Part shown: positions 7,154-10,674 of the stretch, piece by piece
Layout of the letters: each line of letters begins with the position of its first letter
How positions within the stretch are numbered: the first letter of the stretch is position 1
Assembly (NCBI GenBank): GCA_030042795.1
Contig: JASHYZ010000292.1
Span: 1-10,674, forward strand
DNA from: Terriglobia bacterium
Lineage (GTDB): Bacteria; Acidobacteriota; Terriglobia; UBA7540
Direction of reading: 5' to 3'
Length of the DNA stretch: 10,674 bases
Program-made: the position numbers and the translations under genes
Notes under the pieces: model-generated
Databases searched by the model: none
The model's input: only the letters and a program-made list of their open reading frames with translations
What the model was told of the DNA's origin: nothing

Positions 7154-8479
7154 TCACTGCTTGATGATCGTGCCGTCGTACCGCCGGATTTCTCCCCAGC
7201 CTCCGTTGAGTGGATCGGGCCGGAAGGGGTACTTGGCCGCGAGATCCTCATTCACTTCAATGCCCCACCCGGGCGAATCGCTGGCCCAAAGATAACCGTC
7301 TTTGTATGTGGCGCAGCCTATGAAAATCTCGGCTTCTACACCACCGATGACGCCCCCTTCTTGGATGCCAAAGTTGGTGCTGGCCAAATCCAAGTGCAAT
7401 TGCACCGTGTGACCCACAGGCGAGACGTCTCCAGGGCCGTGCCATGCCGTTTTCACCCCGAACTGCTCCGCCAGAATCGCGATCTTGCGAGACGGCGTCA
7501 GGCCTCCGGCTTGCGACAGGTGCACCCGGATGTAATCGATGAGGCGCCCGGTAATTAGAGGCTGCCACTCGTGGGGGCTGTTGAAGAGCTCGCCCATGGC
7601 CAGTGAGGTTGCGCACTGCTCACGGATCATGCGGAAATAATCGATGCCTTCGGGTGAGAGCAGGTCTTCCAAGTAGAACAAATCGATGGGCTCAAGTTCC
7701 TTGGCAAACTGGACGGCCTGCAGTGGGCTCACGCGCTCGTGCACGTCATGAATCAGATCGATTTCCTCACCCAACTGCTTCCGGCACTCCTCAAGCATTT
7801 GGCGCGTCCGGCGCATGTAAGGGACCGGCTCAAATACGGCGCCCTCGTGCAGCCCTTTGGCTGGAGGGCCACTGCGTGGGCCGTAGACGGCCATGCCAGG
7901 CACTCCAATCTGAACCTTGATACAACGAAAGCCCTTTGCCATTTGCTCGCGGACCCGATCGATCACCTGTGGCGTTTCCTCGCCGCCTACGGTGGCGTAG
8001 GTCAGCGCCGCTTCGCGCACCTTGCCCCCCAGCAACTGGTACACTGGCATGTTGGCTTGCCGGCCTTTGATGTCCCACAGCGCCTCGTCAATCCCGCTGA
8101 TGGCGTTGTTCAGCACCGGGCCGTTACGCCAGTAGGAGCTGTTGTAGCAGGCCTGCCACGTGTCCTCGATGCGGTCGGCCGGTTTGCCGATCAGGAACGG
8201 CCTCAGGTACTTCTCGACCGCCGGCACAACCAGGTCAGCGCGCTGGGTGAAAGTGGCGCAGCCATAACCGTAAAGCCCATCTTGATCCGTAATCACTTTC
8301 ACCACCACCAGTCGCACGCCCGCCGGCTGGGTGGTGATCACCTTGATATCTTTGATGATGGGTGGTGGCAATCCTCGCGTGGCTCGGCCCGCTTGCTCCT
8401 CGGCAGCTAGGTGCCGCGCCGACAGCGTTGCCGCGGCAGTTCCCGCTGCAGCAAGTCGAAGACAGTCTCGTCTCTCCAC
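7154..8479 (-). CDS. Enolase-superfamily mannonate dehydratase/RspA-like protein with Tat signal
   Basis: This 441-residue protein of the D-mannonate dehydratase subgroup (ManD, also labelled RspA) probably dehydrates a sugar acid such as mannonate or gluconate to a 2-keto-3-deoxy acid. The Mg-binding acids are visible: D245 in HDVHERVSP, E271 in YLEDLLSPE and E297 in MGELFNSPHEW. The catalytic H247, R318 (IRVHLSQAGG), H347 (WHGPGDVSPV) and E374 are also present. All sit about 35 residues later than I recall for characterised ManD, equal to the extra N-terminus. That extension looks like a Tat signal: ERRDCLRLA, a hydrophobic AAAGTAAATL stretch and Ala-rich end. At the second catalytic loop, CIKVQ carries Lys188 where characterised ManDs usually have Arg. 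Substrate and activity are therefore uncertain; a low-activity or different sugar-acid dehydratase is possible. The GTG start is fixed by AAGGAGG five bases upstream. Confidence 0.85.
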   Translation of the reverse strand: MERRDCLRLAAAGTAAATLSARHLAAEEQAGRATRGLPPPIIKDIKVITTQPAGVRLVVVKVITDQDGLYGYGCATFTQRADLVVPAVEKYLRPFLIGKPADRIEDTWQACYNSSYWRNGPVLNNAISGIDEALWDIKGRQANMPVYQLLGGKVREAALTYATVGGEETPQVIDRVREQMAKGFRCIKVQIGVPGMAVYGPRSGPPAKGLHEGAVFEPVPYMRRTRQMLEECRKQLGEEIDLIHDVHERVSPLQAVQFAKELEPIDLFYLEDLLSPEGIDYFRMIREQCATSLAMGELFNSPHEWQPLITGRLIDYIRVHLSQAGGLTPSRKIAILAEQFGVKTAWHGPGDVSPVGHTVQLHLDLASTNFGIQEGGVIGGVEAEIFIGCATYKDGYLWASDSPGWGIEVNEDLAAKYPFRPDPLNGGWGEIRRYDGTIIKQ

Positions 8480-8484
8480 ACAAA

Positions 8485-8491
8485 CCTCCTT
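8485..8491 (-). promoter_or_regulatory. Strong Shine-Dalgarno fixing the GTG start of the dehydratase
   Basis: Read on the - strand this is AAGGAGG, five bases before GTG at 8479-8477. It is a near-perfect anti-16S match. It settles the start despite an overlapping out-of-frame GTG two bases upstream, and it keeps the Tat-like N-terminus in the protein. Confidence 0.8.
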
Positions 8492-8529
8492 GCAGCGCGC
8501 GGCGTGATTCTCGCAGAGCCGCGCCCACT

Positions 8530-8545
8530 GTGAAGGTTATATCAC
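8530..8545 (-). promoter_or_regulatory. Possible promoter/operator of the dehydratase gene
   Basis: On the - strand TATAAC (8541-8536) resembles a -10 box about 57 bases before the start codon. It lies inside a short dyad GTGA-N8-TCAC. No convincing -35 is found at the right spacing. The half-site gap of eight is not the six expected for a CRP/FNR site. Support is weak. Confidence 0.22.
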
Positions 8546-8707
8546 TGAATACGACGGCCAAGTAGGCGAGATATGCTCAGGCAGTTGCTGCGGAAGACTT
8601 TGTGGAAAGTAGACTGGGTACGTAATTGGAAGTGAAGGTAGTCCAGGTTTTCAGTTATCGGCGTTAAGAGAAGGGCCTCACCGCACCTTGCCTTGGCCGA
8701 GTTCAAG

Positions 8708-8783
8708 TGGTGGACCTGGGGAGGATCGAACTCCCGACCCCCTGGTTGCAAACCAGGTGCTCTCCCATCTGAGCTACAGGCCC
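8708..8783 (-). tRNA. tRNA-Ala (anticodon UGC)
   Basis: This 76-base tRNA folds into a full cloverleaf on the - strand. The acceptor stem is GGGCCTG with CAGGTCC and includes the G3-U70 wobble pair that marks alanine tRNAs. The D arm is GCTC/GAGC, the anticodon stem is CCTGG/CCAGG with loop TTTGCAA (anticodon TGC at 8750-8748), and the T arm is GGGAG-TTCGATC-CTCCC. The discriminator is A and the 3' CCA is encoded in the DNA (8710-8708). It stands alone, not in an rRNA operon within this window. Confidence 0.97.
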
Positions 8784-9146
8784 ACAGGTTCAGTCTAATG
8801 TTAAAAGTCCAAAGTCGAAAGCCGAAAAACCGGAGTCGTTTGCAAGACGCACGCTACATTGGACCTGAGAATTGCTGCCGAGCTCCGCGAGTGGTGGCGG
8901 GCGTAGTTTGTCGCGGAACCTTGGTTACCACTGTGCACGAAATGCACGAAGTGCCTTATAGCGCGAGCGGATCGCGCGGAAAGTCGGAAGGGCGGTAGCA
9001 AAGAGGGATGTTGTCGAAGTGCAGCGAGAGCCGGTCAACCTCGCAGTTAGACTCCCTCCAGGACGACGAACGACAGTTCGCTGCACTTCGACAACATCAC
9101 GGATTCGGTCTATCAGAAAAGGAACGTAATTTCCGCGATTGGACTG
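8784..9146. other. Intergenic stretch between tRNA-Ala and the LuxR-type gene
   Basis: I see no convincing coding sequence in these 363 bases. Visible structures are a run of four related heptads (AAAGTCC, AAAGTCG, AAAGCCG, AAAAACC) at 8804-8831, a short direct repeat TGCACGAA at 8934-8941 and 8943-8950, and the 21-bp inverted repeat listed separately at 9007-9098. The heptads overlap the expected promoter zone of the tRNA gene. A TAGACT about seven bases from the likely start of its transcript could be a -10 box, but no good -35 accompanies it. Confidence 0.5.
9007..9098. repeat. Perfect 21-bp inverted repeat with 50-base loop
   Basis: The left arm at 9007-9027 (beginning GATGTTGTCGAAGTG) is the exact reverse complement of 9078-9098. 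The 50 bases between the arms show no strong inner pairing. The structure begins 49 bases after the stop of the - strand LuxR-type gene. It could therefore form a very stable 3' hairpin on that transcript, but the following bases (CCTCTTTGC) are only a weak T-run. Alternatives are a MITE-like element, an sRNA or a protein-binding site. No ORF or transposase goes with it. Confidence 0.85.
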
Positions 9147-9842
9147 TCAAGCAACACGCGCCGGCGGGGTGGCCTGGTTCATGGCGTAGTAGATCAGCTC
9201 AATGCGGGAGGAGACGCTTAGCTTGCCAAAAATCCGGAACAAGTAGTTCTTGACGGTATGCTGGCTCAGACCCAGCTTCGCAGCCACTTCTTTGTTCGTC
9301 AGCCCATCGGCCACGCACCGCACCACAGCCCTCTCACGCTCAGTTAAGAGCTCTGAGCCCTCCGTCTTAATCACCCGGAGAGGCCTTGGCTCGCGGAGAG
9401 CCTCGAGTACATAAGTCAGCTCCCGTGAACCCGCCCAAATCTGTCCGCGGTGGATGCACACGAGGCACTTTGCGAGATCCTTCACGGATTGGCTGCGGCC
9501 GAACACACCTCTGCATCCTGCCCGAAAGGCTTGCACCACACACTCCCGTTCAAGTGTTTCCAGCAGCAGCAAGGCCTTGGTCCGCGAATGAATCACATAA
9601 ACCTCGCGGACCAAGTCAAGGCCTGCCCCCGCTTCGAAGTTGGCGCTGGTCACCATTACGTCGAATGGCTGATTCGCCAGCAGAGTCATCACCTCGGCGG
9701 TTCGGCTTGCCACGGAAACACCGGCAAATCGACCGGACCGCCGCAGAGCGTCAGCCAGAAGCTGGGCCCCCATCGGCGTGCCGTCAGCAATCAAGATGCG
9801 GGCCTTCCCGGCCTTTATATCACTTACCTCAGATGGAAGCAT
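9147..9842 (-). CDS. LuxR/NarL-type transcriptional regulator with degenerate receiver domain
   Basis: This 231-residue cytosolic DNA-binding regulator has a NarL/FixJ layout. Residues about 15-130 align with a response-regulator receiver (ARILIADGTPM..., FDVMVTSANFEAG..., AFRAGCRGVFGRSQS). Residues about 164-221 are a LuxR-type helix-turn-helix (LTERERAVVRCVADGLTNKEVAAKLGLSQHTVKNYLFRIFGKL). The receiver is abnormal: the phospho-acceptor Asp is replaced by Ser66, only one Asp (D20) remains of the acidic pair, the switch Thr position is Glu and the conserved Lys is Arg116. It is therefore probably not controlled by phosphorylation and may respond to a ligand or partner. No histidine kinase gene is nearby. 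Start: ATG at 9842 is preceded in frame by TTG at 9845, and AAAGGGG lies 11 or 8 bases upstream respectively, so TTG is possible. The target genes are unknown. Confidence 0.9.
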   Translation of the reverse strand: MLPSEVSDIKAGKARILIADGTPMGAQLLADALRRSGRFAGVSVASRTAEVMTLLANQPFDVMVTSANFEAGAGLDLVREVYVIHSRTKALLLLETLERECVVQAFRAGCRGVFGRSQSVKDLAKCLVCIHRGQIWAGSRELTYVLEALREPRPLRVIKTEGSELLTERERAVVRCVADGLTNKEVAAKLGLSQHTVKNYLFRIFGKLSVSSRIELIYYAMNQATPPARVA

Positions 9843-10060
9843 CAAGCGCTGTGCCCCTTTCGATGCCAGCTACCACTTACACTCGGGATACGTTTTCTCT
9901 AAGTGCTGTACCGAGCGTCTCTCTTCGAAGGGCCGGAGGACCCCAGGAAGAGCGTCCCTCAGTGCAGGTGACGGGCCTTTTCGGGACCAGATCTGAATTG
10001 GGTAGCTAAACCATTGAAAACAAGTAATATGGGGTCTATCCTCCCATTCGCCAAGGCTGG

Positions 10061-10076
10061 CTTTGGATATCCAAAG
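10061..10076. promoter_or_regulatory. Perfect 16-bp palindrome, candidate operator
   Basis: CTTTGGATATCCAAAG reads the same on both strands. A related sequence, CTTTTGGATAGG, follows at 10092-10103, giving one full and one partial site about 30 bases apart. It lies about 220 bases upstream of the LuxR-type gene and about 200 bases beyond the end of the PilZ gene. A dimeric regulator, possibly the neighbouring LuxR-type protein itself, could bind here; this is inference. Confidence 0.4.
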
Positions 10077-10105
10077 GGTATCTCACCTCACCTTTTGGAT
10101 AGGCG

Positions 10106-10135
10106 GGGTTAAGCCGGGCAGAATCCGGCTCACCC
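10106..10135. other. Two-part hairpin
   Basis: GGGT (10106-10109) pairs with ACCC (10132-10135). After a small internal loop, AGCCGG (10112-10117) pairs with CCGGCT (10125-10130) around a 7-base loop. Neither strand has a T-run next to it, so it is not a classic intrinsic terminator. It may still be a 3' stabilising hairpin of the PilZ transcript or part of the leader of the LuxR-type gene. Confidence 0.4.
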
Positions 10136-10282
10136 GGTTTCGCTGGAGTTGAGCGAGACACTGATGTGGCGGGTTGGGTTCACTTGGAGGCGGCTGGGTT
10201 CCGCAACGAAAGCGGAGAGAGCCTGCAATCATATCGAGCAGATGACAGAACTAAGTCATGTGCCAACAGGATGCGCTGCCAG

Positions 10283-10645
10283 CTAAGGTGCGAGGGTCGC
10301 GCCGACAAAACGCACCCCTATGCGATTCTGGTCTCCTTCCGGAAGTACATAGGCCACGAGCGCCTGCGCCTGGAAGTCGGCGCGTCCGCCGCCGGCGCGG
10401 GGATTACCCCGATGAGGAACGTTCACAATGATGGTGGCAGAATGCGAAAGATCCCGTGCGGTGAGCAAGGCCATTCCATGCTGGCTGATATTGACGGAGC
10501 GAACCCGCTCATCGAACCGCACTCCGTGCACGTCAGCACCCTGAATTCGAACAAACAATTCTGAGCTTGCCCGCCTGTCAGAGCGTTGCTCTGCAAACCG
10601 GCCTTGGTCGCTGGGACCTCGACTCGATCTTGGATTCCTTCTCAC
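10283..10645 (-). CDS. Single-domain PilZ protein, candidate c-di-GMP receptor
   Basis: This 120-residue, probably cytosolic protein consists of one PilZ domain, a fold that binds cyclic di-GMP and passes the signal to partner proteins in motility, exopolysaccharide or secretion control. Both ligand motifs are present: RxxxR at 21-25 (RSDRR) and NxSxxG at 52-57 (NISQHG). The closing strand YVLPEGDQNRIGVRFVG is typical. The N-terminal 20 residues are basic and probably disordered. The start is GTG with AAAGGAG (10657-10651) five bases upstream. No diguanylate cyclase or phosphodiesterase is in the window. The next gene downstream on this strand is the degenerate-receiver regulator, 437 bases away, too far to assume an operon. 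The output pathway is unknown. Confidence 0.88.
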   Translation of the reverse strand: MRRNPRSSRGPSDQGRFAEQRSDRRASSELFVRIQGADVHGVRFDERVRSVNISQHGMALLTARDLSHSATIIVNVPHRGNPRAGGGRADFQAQALVAYVLPEGDQNRIGVRFVGATLAP

Positions 10646-10650
10646 TGAGT

Positions 10651-10657
10651 CTCCTTT
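10651..10657 (-). promoter_or_regulatory. Shine-Dalgarno fixing the GTG start of the PilZ gene
   Basis: On the - strand AAAGGAG stands five bases before GTG (10645-10643). This supports the GTG start and shows that the complete PilZ reading frame is inside the window. Confidence 0.75.
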
Positions 10658-10674
10658 CCGGGCAGTCCCATAAC

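Larger units (their letters stand above)
9846..10282. other. Long structured gap between the PilZ and LuxR-type genes
   Basis: These 437 bases separate two - strand genes and contain no supported gene; a + strand ORF at 10166-10564 is antisense to PilZ and looks spurious. The gap is rich in symmetry: GAGCGTCNCTC direct repeats at 9913-9923 and 9950-9960, CTCTTC/GAAGAG at 9921-9926 and 9947-9952, the 16-bp palindrome at 10061-10076, the hairpin at 10106-10135, and ATGAC/GTCAT around an 8-base loop at 10243-10260. The LuxR-type gene therefore probably has its own promoter and perhaps a long structured leader. I could not match the sequence to a riboswitch class, including the c-di-GMP classes. 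Confidence 0.45.

Noticed and set aside
8529..8547. CRP/FNR binding site upstream of the dehydratase
   Set aside because: The half-sites GTGA and TCAC are separated by eight bases rather than six and the outer positions do not match.
8690..8790. Integration (att) site at the tRNA-Ala 3' end
   Set aside because: I found no second copy of the tRNA 3' end and no integrase gene in the window.
8804..8831. CRISPR-like repeat
   Set aside because: These are four degenerate adjacent heptads without spacers, far too short for a CRISPR array.
9007..9098. Integron attC site
   Set aside because: A GTTRRRY-like heptamer (GTTAGAC) occurs, but inside the loop rather than at the outer end, and no matching partner core or integrase is present.
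10061..10282. c-di-GMP riboswitch near the PilZ gene
   Set aside because: I could not find the conserved core of the GEMM classes on either strand; only generic hairpins are visible.
10166..10564. 132-codon + strand open frame
   Set aside because: It overlaps the PilZ gene antisense; PilZ has both ligand motifs and a strong Shine-Dalgarno, whereas this frame has neither domain nor good start signal.

Overview
The window looks like a chromosomal piece of a GC-rich, Gram-negative soil-type bacterium, most likely an Acidobacteriota (Solibacter/Bryobacter-like). This is inferred from the very long Tat-exported protein that joins FG-GAP/VCBS repeats, an ASPIC/UnbV domain, a TlpA-like domain and TPRs. 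It also rests on the frequent GTG starts, palindromic intergenic repeats and AAAGTC-type short repeats. No phage, transposase, plasmid or CRISPR gene is visible.

Left half, + strand. After 240 non-coding bases comes a Zn-type cation diffusion facilitator (241-1176). It is followed by the 1281-residue FG-GAP/ASPIC-UnbV/TlpA-like/TPR protein (1298-5143). A 228-base gap holds a 108-base nested palindrome (5191-5298). Then comes a nucleoside uptake and salvage pair: a concentrative nucleoside transporter (5372-6580) and a tetrameric-type cytidine deaminase (6648-7043). Together these can import (deoxy)cytidine and deaminate it to (deoxy)uridine.

Right half, - strand. Convergent with cdd is a Tat-signal-bearing enolase-superfamily protein of the mannonate dehydratase/RspA type (7154-8479). 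Further along are a tRNA-Ala(UGC) with encoded CCA (8708-8783), a LuxR/NarL-type regulator whose receiver domain has lost its phospho-acceptor (9147-9842), and a small single-domain PilZ protein (10283-10645). The gaps around the regulator are long and rich in dyad symmetry: a perfect 21-bp inverted repeat at 9007-9098, a perfect 16-bp palindrome at 10061-10076 and a two-part hairpin at 10106-10135.

No coherent new system is evident. The best leads are the redox-dead TlpA-like domain in the giant exported protein, the two structured intergenic repeats, the pseudo-receiver regulator next to a PilZ gene, and the apparently exported sugar-acid dehydratase. All family assignments come from motif recognition by eye; no database search was possible.
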